Below are positions 50,901 through 57,677 of a stretch of 64,000 nucleotides of DNA, one piece after another. The notes beneath the pieces were generated by a model. It saw only the letters and a list, made by a program, of their open reading frames with translations, was not told the DNA's origin and searched no databases. The stretch is from the NCBI GenBank assembly GCA_965221725.1, contig OZ244909.1:434001-498000 (forward strand), read 5' to 3'. How positions within the stretch are numbered: position 1 is the first letter of the stretch; the number at the start of each line of letters is the position of its first letter. The position numbers were made by a program, and so were the translations under genes. The DNA is from HK1 sp965221725 (GTDB taxonomy: Bacteria > Pseudomonadota > Gammaproteobacteria > HK1).

Positions 50901-53369
50901 CCACCGCAGCAACCGCCACCGCCTTCTGGCGGCGGCGGTGGCGGTGGCACCCCGTCCCTCCCCCGTTCCGCCGCATCGGTGAGCGCGGGGCCGGCGGTCG
51001 TCGAGGGCGGCGAGGCGACGTTCCGGATCACGGCGAGCCCGGCGCCGAGCGACGAGATCACGGTGCGGGTGCGGGTGTCGGCGACCGGCGACTTCGTGGA
51101 GGCGGCGTTGCTCGGCGAGCGGTCGGTCACGCTCTCGGCTTCGGCGCCCACGGCGAGCCTGCGGATAGCCACCATCGACGACCGGCGGAACGAGGCCGAC
51201 GGGACGGTGACGGTGACGCTGCTGTCCGGCGAGGACTACCGCCTGTCGCAGGCCTCGGCGTCGCTCGCGGTCACGGATGACGACACCCCCGCACTGGTCC
51301 TGACTCCGAAGACGCTGACGGTGGACGAGGGCGGCAGCGCGACCTGGACGGTGGCGCTCGCCACCGAACCCGCCGCCGATGTGACGGTCACGGTGGCCAG
51401 CACGAACGGCGAGGTGACGACGGCGCGGAACACGCTGACCTTCACCGCGAGCAACTGGAACGTGGCGCAGTCGGTCGTGGTGTCGGCGGCTCAGGATGCC
51501 GATGCCGCGGACGACCGCGCGAGGCTGGACCACCGCGCGAGCGGCGGCGGCTACGGCTCGGTCACGGGCAGCGTGGCGGTGACGGTCATGGACGACGACA
51601 CGCCGGGCCTGGTGCTGACTCCGGCGGCGCTGACGGTGGCGGAGGGCGCGAGCGCAACCTACGCGGTGACACTCGCCACCGAGCCGACGGGGAACGTCAC
51701 GGTGACGGTGACCGGCACGAGCGAAGTGACGGTGGACCGGAGCACGCTGAGCTTCACCGCCGGCAACTGGAGCGTGGCGCAGTCGGTGACGCTCTTCGCG
51801 GCTCCGGACGACGATATGGTGAACGACCTCGCGACGCTGGCGCACCGCGCACGGGGCGGCGACTACTCATCGGTGACCGGCAGCGTGGCGGTGACGGTGA
51901 CCGATGCGGGCGCGGCGGTGGTGTCGGCGCATCTCGCGCGGTTCGGGCGCACGGTGGCCGAGCAGGCGCTGGAGGGGATTGCAGATCGGCTGACAGCACC
52001 TCGCACGCCGGGGATGGAGGGCGCGTTCGCGGGCCGGGCGCTTTCCTTCGCCCTGGCGGGTGATGGCCAGGCGGCCCCCGGCCCGACCGGCTCCGCACAA
52101 GGCTCCAGTGACGCGGACGGCCTCGGCTTCACGCCGCGAGGCTTCGGCGATGACGCGGACCACTTCGGCGAATCCTACGAGGCGCCGCAGACCACGACCA
52201 TGCGCCAGGCGCTGCTCGGCTCGAACTTCACGCTGACCGGGGTGCCGGACGACGCGGGCGGCAGCGCGGCCTTCTGGGGGCGGGCGGCGGAGGGTCGCTT
52301 CGAGGGCCGGGAAGACACCCTCTCGCTCGAGGGCACGGTGACCACGGCGCTCCTCGGGGCGGACTATGCCCGCGGCGACTGGCTCCTCGGCCTCGCGCTG
52401 ACGCAGAGCGCATCCGAGGGGAGCTATGCGGGCGGCGCACGCGCCGGCGACCTCGACGCCTCGCTGAGCGCGGCGCTCCCCTACGCCTCCCTCCACGCCA
52501 CCCCCCGCCTCAAGCTCTGGGGCGCGGCCGGCCTCGGGGCGGGCGAAGTGACGCTGAAGACGCAGGAGGCGCGCTACCGCGCCGACACCGAGTGGACGAT
52601 GGCCGCGGCGGGGCTGCGGAGCACCCTCCTGACCCCACCCCCCGAAGGCGCCGGCCCCGCCCTTGTGCTCACTGCCGACGCGCTGTGGACCCGCACCGCC
52701 TCGGAGCGCGCCCGCGCACTCGCCGCTTCCGCCTCCGACGTGACCCGCCTCCGGCTCGGGCTCGAGGGGCGCTACCGCTTCGCCCTCGCCGACGACAGCC
52801 AGCTCACGCCCCGGCTCGAAGCGGGGGTGCGCCACGACGGCGGCGATGCCGAGACCGGCCTCGGGGTCGAGCTCGGCGGCGGACTCGCCTGGAGCGCTCC
52901 GACCTTGGGCCTCACCCTTGATGTCTCGGGCCGCACCCTCATCGCCCACGACGACGACGACCTGAAGGACCGCGGCCTCGCCGCCGCGCTCACCTTCGAC
53001 CCCCGTCCGGAGAGCGCGCGGGGACCCTCGCTCAGTCTCCGCCAGGACGTCGGCGACCGGGCCGAGGGCGGGCTCGATGCGCTCTTCGCCCCCGACCCGC
53101 TCGCGGAGCGCACCGAGAGCACCGCCACCGCGCGCTGGACGCTCGAAGGGGCCTGGGGGCTCCCCGCCCTCGGCGGGCGCTTCACCGCGAGCCCCCACGC
53201 CGCCCTCGGGCTCAGCCACGACACCCGCGAGACCACCCTCGGCTGGCGACTCACACCGCAAGCCCCCGCCGCCCCCGACCTCACCTTCGGGGTGAAGGCG
53301 ACCCGCCGCGAAGAGGACACCGAACCGCCCGCGCACACCGTCGGCGTCGAGGCCACCGTGCGCTGGTGA
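41904..53369 (+). CDS. Giant autotransporter adhesin with Fn3 and Calx-beta-like repeats
   Basis: 3,821 aa. A signal peptide with long lead ends near PAAEAQ (residue about 84). Residues 85-245 resemble the choice-of-anchor R domain (LLVGNQGAG; AQAFTTGANSAGYNVANVEI). Six fibronectin type III domains follow to about 835 (repeating VTLTWDDP, TVTGLTNGTAYEFQLRAV). Then come many Calx-beta-like units (LTVAEGGSGTYTVALA, ending VTVTDDD), interleaved with Ig-like units (VEITGVPDRISGTGDLTATF). A Pro/Gly linker (QPPPPSGGGGGGG) is near 3000, then more Calx-beta-like units. The last ~400 residues form an autotransporter beta-barrel ending in VEATVRW. It should be exported by Sec and displayed on the cell surface. 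It starts with GTG in a GTGA overlap with a short leader frame. Confidence 0.93.
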   Translation: MSPPGASRGRSRAPASPPEPSSHRRPDRLRAPSSSDRPARSVAGLLPALRRAARRPCRGIRALPAAALLALPLLFGPAPAAEAQTTRLLVGNQGAGTSSPLAVVSNYYPAQAFTTGANSAGYNVANVEIEFTSAPSAAALGDMTLTIRNADGSDPGTVVGTLTNPGSGGAGFNTFTAPGGGIDLAASTTYFVDIRGLSGGNTLSLTAAAGTGNGNEQSGSLSDWSIADAFRLFSAGSWADRTGATLRMKISGTVKMAPAAPTGLMARAGDARVTLTWDDPDNDSITGYEYQQRTSGGSWGGWTDFTSDADTTTLTVTGLTNGTAYEFQLRAVNASGASAASETVSATPAVPAAPAAPTGFTIDTGDTEITLKWTDPGNDAITKYQYRQGTGPSGSITWADWTDIPASDEDTTEHKVTGLTNGTRYYFEVRAVAGTVNGTATASTAITPVAKPAAPTGLSATGGATEVTLSWTNPSNATITGYEYRQRTSGSSTWGEWTAIASSGATTTSHTVTGLTNYTGYDFQLRAVGLSGNGARSTTESAIPRPAGAPDAPGLTITDGDTQVTLAWSDPSNNAITKYQYRRGTGPSNSINWGNWTDIPMSGAATTGYTVTGLTNGTRYWFEVRAVAGTVFGVASSTFGDPNPKPAQPTGLSAAPGDGQVVLTWSDPSDSSIFSYGYELRTGNTWGGLTLFTSDDTTTTYTVTGLTNGTEYGFRLYASNTIGISPASAVVTATPLDASALDAPTGLTATAGDASGEVDLSWTAPSGTITKYQVRRGSGDPLVWGAWTDIPNSASLTSHTVTGLTDGTQYSFQIRAVSGTGGSTVLGAMSGAMTATPMAPTPEVSVAIVRGESLTVDSGGALLLTEDVAVGTIPVQFRVSASPAPATDLTVCVSIAETGVDRVAASAEGAKTVTITGGSATADYPAISWADDAVDNRDSLVTMTVVAPSDSSCSQTGYTVSSSASSGSFRIRDNERTTLALSSTDTTMTEGAASQTAVAAVTLGRRLYAGETLAYRVGLSTTTGARLPDGDGATPQDFTVSVSGTGVAATGLDTASPVVTFTGDDDNTVQVATLTFTPTAGTDADGADEAVRVGFGSPGSATNVGGGAAGTGSVDLTIDDSAGLVLSATTLTVAEGGSGTYTVALASQPTAEVTVTVGGVSGEVTVDTDGDTGGNQNTLTFTTGDWNTAQTVTVSADEDGDTDNDSATLTHTAAGGDYAGVTGDSVEVTVTDDDTPGVATATTDGEATEGSATDTATFTVVLNTVPSSDVTVTVTAPAGLTLDGPDAGSTFGSSEALTFTNSNWGTPQTVTVRATDDSTDSPIGRELTVTWASTSSDTDYSGLSGDAATVTVVDNDATAVTLAGSAGDVVEGGTKDFTITLNRGLVNGETLPVPLTFSGGATRGTDYTTACPTTPPTGVACANLDSGNAMVTFTGASGSTTATTVTLTLSATTDSTTETGGETVIIGLGTLNANSGTGLGGGASGTDTLADFSITDPDTSVPTVEITGVPDRISGTGDLTATFTFSEDVTGFVTDDVTVTGGTKGAFTATSATVYTLAVTPAGGANVVVTVAEDSATDGTNTGPASAETATAVWTALVFSSAAVTVVEEASATYTVALSSQPDASVTVTVGGASGEVTFDTDSATPGTQTTALTFTTTNWSTARTVTVLAAADNDTENDSATLTHSASGGGYGSVTGSVAVTVTDNDTPGLVLDPTSLTVAEGGSGTYTVALATQPTGTVTVTVGGASGDVTVDTDSNANGNQNTLTFSTTTWSTAQTVTVSAGGDNDTANDTATLTHSASGGGYGSVTGSVAVTVTDDDTVGVTTAQPSDRQVTEGSTTDTATFTVVLNTPPSDPVSVTVTAPAGLTLDGPDAGATFASSEAIPFDNTNWNSARTVTVRATNDNTDSPIGRELTVTWASTSSDSDYSGLSGDAATVTVVDNDPTAVTLAGAAGDVVEGGTKTFTITLNRGLVNGEALPVPLTFGGGATRGTDYTTACPTTPPTGVTCANLDSGNAMVTFTGASGSTTATTVTLTLSATTDSTTETGGETVIIGLGTLNANSGTGLGGGASGTDTLADFSITDPDTSVPTVEITGVPDRISGTGDLTATFTFSEDVTGFVTDDVTVTGGTKGAFTATSATVYTLAVTPAGGANVVVTVAEDSATDGTNTGPASAETATAVWTALVFSSAAVTVVEEASATYTVALSSQPDASVTVTVGGASGEVTFDTDSATPGTQTTALTFTTTNWSTARTVTVLAAADNDTENDSATLTHSASGGGYGSVTGSVAVTVTDNDTPGLVLDPTSLTVAEGGSGTYTVALATQPTGTVTVTVGGASGDVTVDTDSNANGNQNTLTFSTTTWSTAQTVTVSAGGDNDTANDTATLTHSASGGGYGSVTGSVAVTVTDDDTVGVTTAQPSDRQVTEGSTTDTATFTVVLNTPPSDPVSVTVTAPAGLTLDGPDAGATFASSEAIPFDNTNWNSARTVTVRATNDNTDSPIGRELTVTWASTSSDSDYSGLSGDAATVTVVDNDPTAVTLAGAAGDVVEGGTKTFTITLNRGLVNGEALPVPLTFGGGATRGTDYTTACPTTPPTGVTCANLDSGNAMVTFTGASGSTTATTVTLTLSATTDSTTETGGETVIIGLGTLNANSGTGLGGGASGTDTLADFSITDPDTSVPTVEITGVPDRISGTGDLTATFTFSEDVTGFVTDDVTVTGGTKGAFTATSATVYTLAVTPAGGANVVVTVAEDSATDGTNTGPASAETATAVWTALVFSSATVTVVEEASATYTVALSSQPDGNVTVTVGGASGEVTVDTDSTANGNQNTLTFSTTTWNTPRTVTVSAGQDNDTTNDSATLTHSASGGGYGSVTGSVAVTVTDNDTPGLVLDPTSLTVAEGGSGTYTVALATQPTGTVTVTVGGASGDVTVDTDSNANGNQNTLTFSTTTWSTAQTVTVSADEDDDTTNDSATLTHSASGGGYGSVTGSVAVTVNDDDGATPQPPPQQPPPPSGGGGGGGTPSLPRSAASVSAGPAVVEGGEATFRITASPAPSDEITVRVRVSATGDFVEAALLGERSVTLSASAPTASLRIATIDDRRNEADGTVTVTLLSGEDYRLSQASASLAVTDDDTPALVLTPKTLTVDEGGSATWTVALATEPAADVTVTVASTNGEVTTARNTLTFTASNWNVAQSVVVSAAQDADAADDRARLDHRASGGGYGSVTGSVAVTVMDDDTPGLVLTPAALTVAEGASATYAVTLATEPTGNVTVTVTGTSEVTVDRSTLSFTAGNWSVAQSVTLFAAPDDDMVNDLATLAHRARGGDYSSVTGSVAVTVTDAGAAVVSAHLARFGRTVAEQALEGIADRLTAPRTPGMEGAFAGRALSFALAGDGQAAPGPTGSAQGSSDADGLGFTPRGFGDDADHFGESYEAPQTTTMRQALLGSNFTLTGVPDDAGGSAAFWGRAAEGRFEGREDTLSLEGTVTTALLGADYARGDWLLGLALTQSASEGSYAGGARAGDLDASLSAALPYASLHATPRLKLWGAAGLGAGEVTLKTQEARYRADTEWTMAAAGLRSTLLTPPPEGAGPALVLTADALWTRTASERARALAASASDVTRLRLGLEGRYRFALADDSQLTPRLEAGVRHDGGDAETGLGVELGGGLAWSAPTLGLTLDVSGRTLIAHDDDDLKDRGLAAALTFDPRPESARGPSLSLRQDVGDRAEGGLDALFAPDPLAERTESTATARWTLEGAWGLPALGGRFTASPHAALGLSHDTRETTLGWRLTPQAPAAPDLTFGVKATRREEDTEPPAHTVGVEATVRW
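46150..50175 (+). repeat. 1,761-bp tandem repeat within the adhesin, about 2.3 copies
   Basis: Sequence recurs with an exact offset of 1,761 nt (587 codons), e.g. 46682, 48443 and 50204 begin the same segment. Copies 1 and 2 differ at a gcc/acc codon near 46160/47921, and copy 3 diverges after about 50175. Between these limits the translated copies look identical. The in-frame period keeps the protein open for any copy number. Confidence 0.9.
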
Positions 53370-53538
53370 GCGCAGCACAGCGCTCCCCGCGCCCGGCGGG
53401 CGCCGCCGTGTTCGGTCGGTGAGGGGCCAGTGCAGTCCGTCGCGCACCGGAGAGCCGCTCGGGCCTGGAGGGCTCCGAGCTCTCGGGGCTATCGACGTTC
53501 CGGCGGGAAGACGGGATGCCTCGGGCTTCCGGCCGCGG

Positions 53539-54015
53539 TCATCGCGACTCGATCAGCGCCACCGCGTGGGCTGCGATCCCCTCGCTCCGGCCCGTGAAGC
53601 CCATGCCCTCGGTCGTGGTCGCCTTGATGTTCACCGCGCCGACCACGAGGCCGAGGTCGTCGGCGAGGTGCTCGCGCATGCGGTGCAGGTGCGGCGCGAG
53701 CCGTGGCGCCTGGGCGACGATGGTGGCATCGGCGTTCACGACTCTGAACCCCTCTTCGCGCACAAGGCCGACCACGCGGCGGAGCAGGATGCGGCTGTCG
53801 ATGCCGGCGAACTTCGCGCTCGTGTCCGGAAAGTGCCGGCCGATGTCGCCAAGTCCTGCCGCGCCGAGCAGGGCATCACACAGCGCATGAACCAGAACAT
53901 CGCCGTCGGAGTGGGCCGCGAGTCCGCGGTCGTGCTCGATGGCGACCCCGCCGAGCACCAGCTTCGCGCCGGCTGCGAAGCGGTGGGCGTCATATCCGTG
54001 GCCGATGCGAATCAT
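53539..54015 (-). CDS. ispF: 2-C-methyl-D-erythritol 2,4-cyclodiphosphate synthase
   Basis: 158 aa trimeric enzyme of the MEP isoprenoid pathway, cyclising CDP-methylerythritol 2-phosphate and releasing CMP. Metal-binding Asp9 and His11 lie in GHGYDAHRF; the HSDGDVLVHALCDALLGAAG block and the C-terminal TTTEGMGFTGRSEGIAAHAV are family signatures. It overlaps the stop of ispD by ATGA, so the two successive pathway genes are coupled. Confidence 0.97.
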   Translation of the reverse strand: MIRIGHGYDAHRFAAGAKLVLGGVAIEHDRGLAAHSDGDVLVHALCDALLGAAGLGDIGRHFPDTSAKFAGIDSRILLRRVVGLVREEGFRVVNADATIVAQAPRLAPHLHRMREHLADDLGLVVGAVNIKATTTEGMGFTGRSEGIAAHAVALIESR

Positions 54016-54737
54016 TGCCGCCCCGCCTCCCGCCCGTCGAGCAGGGCGCGCGCCAGGGTCAGATCTTCCGGGTGGGTGATCTTGATGTTGCCCGGCGAAC
54101 CTTCGACGAGCCGGGGCCGCGCGCCGGTGCGCTCCATGGCCTGAGCTTCGTCGGTCACCGCGCAGCCGTTGCGGATCGCGTCGCCGAGCGCCGCCCTCAG
54201 TGGGCCGAGGGGGAAGACCTGGGGAGTGAGCGCGCGCCACAGCCGGGAGCGGTCCACGGTGTCCGCGATCGCGCCCTCCGGCCCGGCCCGCTTGAGGGTG
54301 TCGGATACCGGAGCGGCGAGGATGGCGCCGTCCGGGGCGCATCGTGCCGCCGCGACCACCCGCTCGATGTCCGCCACCTCGACGCAGGGGCGGACCGCGT
54401 CGTGCACCATGACCAGGTCGTCGTCCGCGGCGAAGGTGCTCAGGTGGTCGAGGGCGTTCAGCACCGATTCGCACCGCTCGGCGCCACCGCCGACGCACTC
54501 GACGGCGACTCCGAAGCCTTCCGCGGCGGCGTCCCACCAGGGGTCGGCCGGCGCCACCGCGGCCACGATGCCCGCAACCCCCGGCGCCGCCGCCAGCCTG
54601 GCCATGACGTGGGCGATGATCGGCCGGGCGCCGAGCATGACGTACTGTTTGGGGCGATCGCCCGAGAACCGCCGGCCGATGCCGGCCGCGGGCACGACCG
54701 CCCACACCTCGGGGGTCTTCGGCGGAGAACCGGTCAT
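54012..54737 (-). CDS. ispD: 2-C-methyl-D-erythritol 4-phosphate cytidylyltransferase
   Basis: 241 aa MEP-pathway enzyme making CDP-methylerythritol from CTP. The nucleotide loop is VPAAGIGRRFSGDRPKQYV, followed by VMVHDAVRPCV and DTVDRSRLWRALTPQVFPLG, all diagnostic. It is separate from ispF, not the fused IspDF of some alphaproteobacteria. Confidence 0.96.
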   Translation of the reverse strand: MTGSPPKTPEVWAVVPAAGIGRRFSGDRPKQYVMLGARPIIAHVMARLAAAPGVAGIVAAVAPADPWWDAAAEGFGVAVECVGGGAERCESVLNALDHLSTFAADDDLVMVHDAVRPCVEVADIERVVAAARCAPDGAILAAPVSDTLKRAGPEGAIADTVDRSRLWRALTPQVFPLGPLRAALGDAIRNGCAVTDEAQAMERTGARPRLVEGSPGNIKITHPEDLTLARALLDGREAGRQ

Positions 54738-54792
54738 GGTTCAGCGATGCCCACCGACGCCCCGCGAGGCCGTCATCCGGTATGGGTCCGGT

Positions 54793-54852
54793 GAAGTTCG
54801 GGCCCGCGAGGTTCGGGCCTGGGAAATTCGGGCCGGCAAAATTCGGGCCGGG
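54793..54852. repeat. 15-bp tandem repeat, four copies
   Basis: Units at 54793, 54808, 54823 and 54838 follow the pattern (g/a)arrttcgggccbgs. They fill the 172-nt spacer between ftsB and ispD, a gap that is usually very short in this gene order. Confidence 0.75.
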
Positions 54853-54909
54853 GGAACGTCCATTCGGGGCGATTGCGAGCGCATGGTTCAGCCCGGCGGG
54901 AATGGCCGG

Positions 54910-55182
54910 TCAGGGTTCCAGAATCTGGTAGAAGATCTCGTCCTGCCCGATCATCCCGAGATTGGTGCGCGCCCGCTCCTCCACCGCCTCGAGGCCCTCC
55001 TTCAGATCCAGGACCTCCGCCGCAAGGCGGCGGTTGCGGATCTCCAGCCGGGCGTTCTCCTCGCGCTGCAACGCGACCGCCGCCTCCAGGCGATGCACGC
55101 CCGGCATGCTGCGGTCTCCCCGCCAGAGCTGGTACTGAAGCCCGACGAGGGCGACCAGGAGAATGACGATCGCGGATTTCAA
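54910..55182 (-). CDS. ftsB: Cell division protein FtsB
   Basis: 90 aa single-pass divisome protein that forms a complex with FtsL and FtsQ. One N-terminal helix (SAIVILLVALVGLQYQLWRG) is followed by a periplasmic coiled coil (LQREENARLEIRNRRLAAEV) and the conserved ERARTNLGMIGQDEIFYQIL. A TTG start at 55182 fits homology; the gene directly follows eno, its usual place. Confidence 0.93.
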   Translation of the reverse strand: MKSAIVILLVALVGLQYQLWRGDRSMPGVHRLEAAVALQREENARLEIRNRRLAAEVLDLKEGLEAVEERARTNLGMIGQDEIFYQILEP

Positions 55183-55199
55183 GCGGGCATCCCCGTCCT

Positions 55200-56513
55200 T
55201 CAGGCTCCGGCCCGGGGGGCGCCGCGCGCGGGGCGGGCGAACGCCCCGAGCCCCGGATAGCTCGACCGCCGCCCGGGCGCGAGCAGCTCTTCGATCCGGA
55301 TGAGGCGGTTGTACTTCGCGACCCGATCCGATCGGGAAAGCGAGCCGGTCTTGATCTGACCGGCGCCGACCGCCACGGCCAAATCCGCGATGGTGGTGTC
55401 CTCCGTCTCCCCCGAGCGGTGGGAGATCACGGTGGTGTAGCCGGCCGAACGCGCGGTCTCGATCGCCTCCAGCGTCTCGGTGAGGGTGCCGATCTGGTTG
55501 ACCTTGACGAGCACCGAGTTGGCGATGCCCGCGGCCACCCCCTCGGCAATGGTGGGCGGATGGGTGACGAACAGATCGTCGCCGACGAGCTGGACCGTGC
55601 CCCCGAGCCGTTCGGTCAGCCGCTGCCAGCCCTCCCGGTCGTCCTCGGCCATGCCGTCCTCGATGGAGACGATCGGGTACCGCTCGACCCACCCGGCCAG
55701 CACGTCGACGAAGGCGGCGGCGTCGAGCGTCCGGCCCTCGGAGTCGAGCCGGTACGCGCCGTCGCGGTAGAACTCGGAACTCGCCACGTCGAGGGCGAGG
55801 TGCACGTCGCCGCCGGCGGAGTAGCCGGCCCGGCCGATGGCTTCGAGCACGACCTCGATCGCCTCCTCGTTGGAGGCGAGGTCGGGGGCGAATCCGCCCT
55901 CGTCCCCGACCGCGGTGGACAGCCCGCGCCCGCCCAGCACCGCCTTCAGCGCGTGGAACACCTCGGCTCCGCAGCGTACCGCCTCGCGCAAGCTCGGCGC
56001 GCCGGTGGGCACGATCATGAACTCCTGCATGTCGACGCTGTTGTCGGCGTGCGCGCCCCCGTTGACGATGTTCATCATCGGCACCGGCATCCGGTACGGT
56101 CCGGGGCCGCCGAGGTACCGGAACAGGGGCTGCCCGGCTGCGCGCGCCGCCGCCTTCGCGCCGGCGAGCGAGACTCCGAGAATCGCGTTCGCACCGAGGT
56201 TCGCCTTGTTGCCGGTGCCGTCGAGATCGCGCATCGTCGCGTCGACCCGGGGCTGGTCGGCCGCGTCCACGCCGACGAGCGCGGGTCGGATCTTCTCCTC
56301 GATGTTGGCGATGGCGCGGCGGACCCCGCGTCCGTGGTAGCGCTTCGGGTCCGCGTCGCGCAGCTCCAGCGCCTCGCGCTTTCCCGTCGACGCGCCGGAC
56401 GGGACCGCGGCCCGGCCGATGTCGCCGCTCGCGAGAATGACATCGACCTCCACCGTCGGGTTGCCGCGCGAGTCCAGGATCTCGCGGGCGACGATATCTC
56501 GAATTGCCGGCAC
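55200..56513 (-). CDS. eno: Enolase
   Basis: 437 aa glycolytic enzyme converting 2-phosphoglycerate to phosphoenolpyruvate; also a degradosome partner in gammaproteobacteria. DIVAREILDSRGNPTVEVDV at the N-terminus, GASTGKREALELRD, metal and catalytic regions SIEDGMAEDDREGW, VGDDLFVTH and the signature VLVKVNQIGTLTETLEA are intact. GTG start at 56513, 1 nt after the kdsA stop. The last 15-20 residues (RPARGAPRAGA) extend a little beyond the usual end. Confidence 0.97.
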   Translation of the reverse strand: MPAIRDIVAREILDSRGNPTVEVDVILASGDIGRAAVPSGASTGKREALELRDADPKRYHGRGVRRAIANIEEKIRPALVGVDAADQPRVDATMRDLDGTGNKANLGANAILGVSLAGAKAAARAAGQPLFRYLGGPGPYRMPVPMMNIVNGGAHADNSVDMQEFMIVPTGAPSLREAVRCGAEVFHALKAVLGGRGLSTAVGDEGGFAPDLASNEEAIEVVLEAIGRAGYSAGGDVHLALDVASSEFYRDGAYRLDSEGRTLDAAAFVDVLAGWVERYPIVSIEDGMAEDDREGWQRLTERLGGTVQLVGDDLFVTHPPTIAEGVAAGIANSVLVKVNQIGTLTETLEAIETARSAGYTTVISHRSGETEDTTIADLAVAVGAGQIKTGSLSRSDRVAKYNRLIRIEELLAPGRRSSYPGLGAFARPARGAPRAGA

Positions 56514-56514
56514 T

Positions 56515-57513
56515 TCAGGCGCTCCTTCTCCAGTCGGGGAAGCGGGGGTCGCGCACCTCCGCTCCACCGTGCCGCACTCCGGCGTCCCGGCGCAGAAGGC
56601 CGTCCGCCCTCGGGGCACCGTCCGCCCTCGGGGCACCGTCCGCCCTCGGGACACCGTCCGCCCCCGGGGCACCACCCAGGCCCGGGGCATCTTCCGCCCG
56701 CGGACGGGACTTCACCGCCTCGTCGATCGCGAGCAGGCACTCCAGCAGCGCTTCCATCCGGCCGAGGGGCCAGGCGTTGGGGCCGTCGCTCAACGCCCGG
56801 TCCGGATCCGGATGCGTTTCCATGAACACCCCGGCCACCCCCGCCGCGACCGCGGACCGCGCGAGGACGGGAACGAACTCCCGCTGGCCGCCGGAGCACC
56901 CGCCGCGCCCCCCGGGTATCTGCACCGAATGGGTGGCGTCGAACACCACCGGGCAGCCGGTCCCGCGCATCACCGCCAGCGCGCGCATGTCCGAGACCAG
57001 GTAGTTGTATCCGAACGAGGCGCCGCGCTCGCAGAGCATGATGTCCGCATTGCCGGTCGCCTTCGCCTTGTCCGCCACATGGACCATGTCCCAGGGGGCG
57101 AGGAACTGACCCTTCTTGATATTGACCGGCTTTCCGCACCGGGCCACGGACTGGATGAAGCCGGTCTGGCGGCAGAGGAACGCCGGGGTCTGGAGCACGT
57201 CCACCACCGACGCGACCTCATCGACCGGAGTGTCCTCGTGCACGTCGGTGATCACCGGAACGCGGACCTCGGTGCGCACGCGCTCCAGGATCCGGAGCCC
57301 CTCCTCCAGGCCGGGGCCGCGGAAGCTCTCGTGCGAAGTGCGGTTGGCCTTGTCGAACGAAGATTTGTAGACGAGCCCGATGCCGCTGCGCTCGGCGATG
57401 CGGGCCAGGGTCTGCGCCGTCTCCAGCGCGAGCGCCTCGGATTCGATGACGCAGGGTCCGGCAATGAGGAACAGCTTCTCGTCGTTGCCGACCTCGAAGG
57501 CGCCGATCTTCAT
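56515..57513 (-). CDS. kdsA: 3-deoxy-8-phosphooctulonate synthase with a repetitive C-terminal tail
   Basis: 332 aa; the usual length is about 280. It condenses phosphoenolpyruvate with arabinose 5-phosphate to KDO 8-phosphate for lipopolysaccharide. The core is complete: LIAGPCVIESE, YKSSFDKANR, PVITDVHE, KKGQFLAPWDM, CERGASFGYNYLVSDMRAL, DATHSVQIPGG and METHPDPDRALSDGPNAWPL. After about residue 280 a Gly/Ala/Arg/Asp/Pro tail (GAPRADGAPRADG) encoded by an 18-bp repeat is added. The presence of kdsA implies a Gram-negative with LPS. Confidence 0.96.
   Translation of the reverse strand: MKIGAFEVGNDEKLFLIAGPCVIESEALALETAQTLARIAERSGIGLVYKSSFDKANRTSHESFRGPGLEEGLRILERVRTEVRVPVITDVHEDTPVDEVASVVDVLQTPAFLCRQTGFIQSVARCGKPVNIKKGQFLAPWDMVHVADKAKATGNADIMLCERGASFGYNYLVSDMRALAVMRGTGCPVVFDATHSVQIPGGRGGCSGGQREFVPVLARSAVAAGVAGVFMETHPDPDRALSDGPNAWPLGRMEALLECLLAIDEAVKSRPRAEDAPGLGGAPGADGVPRADGAPRADGAPRADGLLRRDAGVRHGGAEVRDPRFPDWRRSA
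56602..56673 (-). repeat. 18-bp tandem repeat, four copies, in the kdsA tail
   Basis: Units at 56602, 56620, 56638 and 56656 share gtccgccctcggg(g/a)cacc with single-base differences. Each adds six residues (GAPRAD type) to the KdsA C-terminus. Confidence 0.85.
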
Positions 57514-57677
57514 CGGCGCGGCCGCTCCCGGGCATCCGGGGCATCCACAACGGTCGGCCCCCAGGTATCGGTGCCGGCGAAGCCGGTCATTCCCGCGCCC
57601 TCGGCGGTCGACGCATGCGCGCCGACCACCTCGCGGACATCGACCCGGCCCGCAGACGATCCGGTGCCCGCCGTCAC
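57510..57677 (-). CDS. Possible 55-residue coupled protein between pyrG and kdsA
   Basis: A GTG at 57677 overlaps the pyrG stop (GTGA) and the frame ends with a TGA overlapping the kdsA ATG (ATGA). It reads TAGTGSSAGRVDVREVVGAH through FAGTDTWGPTVVDAPDARER. No family is recognised. Perfect overlaps at both ends fit a translated linker or coupling peptide, but chance is possible in such GC-rich sequence. Confidence 0.35.
   Translation of the reverse strand: MTAGTGSSAGRVDVREVVGAHASTAEGAGMTGFAGTDTWGPTVVDAPDARERPRR

Noticed and set aside
43812..51845. 2,677-residue open frame on the minus strand
   Set aside because: It is the antisense shadow of the adhesin gene: Arg/His/Gly-rich sequence mirroring the Val/Thr/Asp repeats, with no independent start site or family motif.
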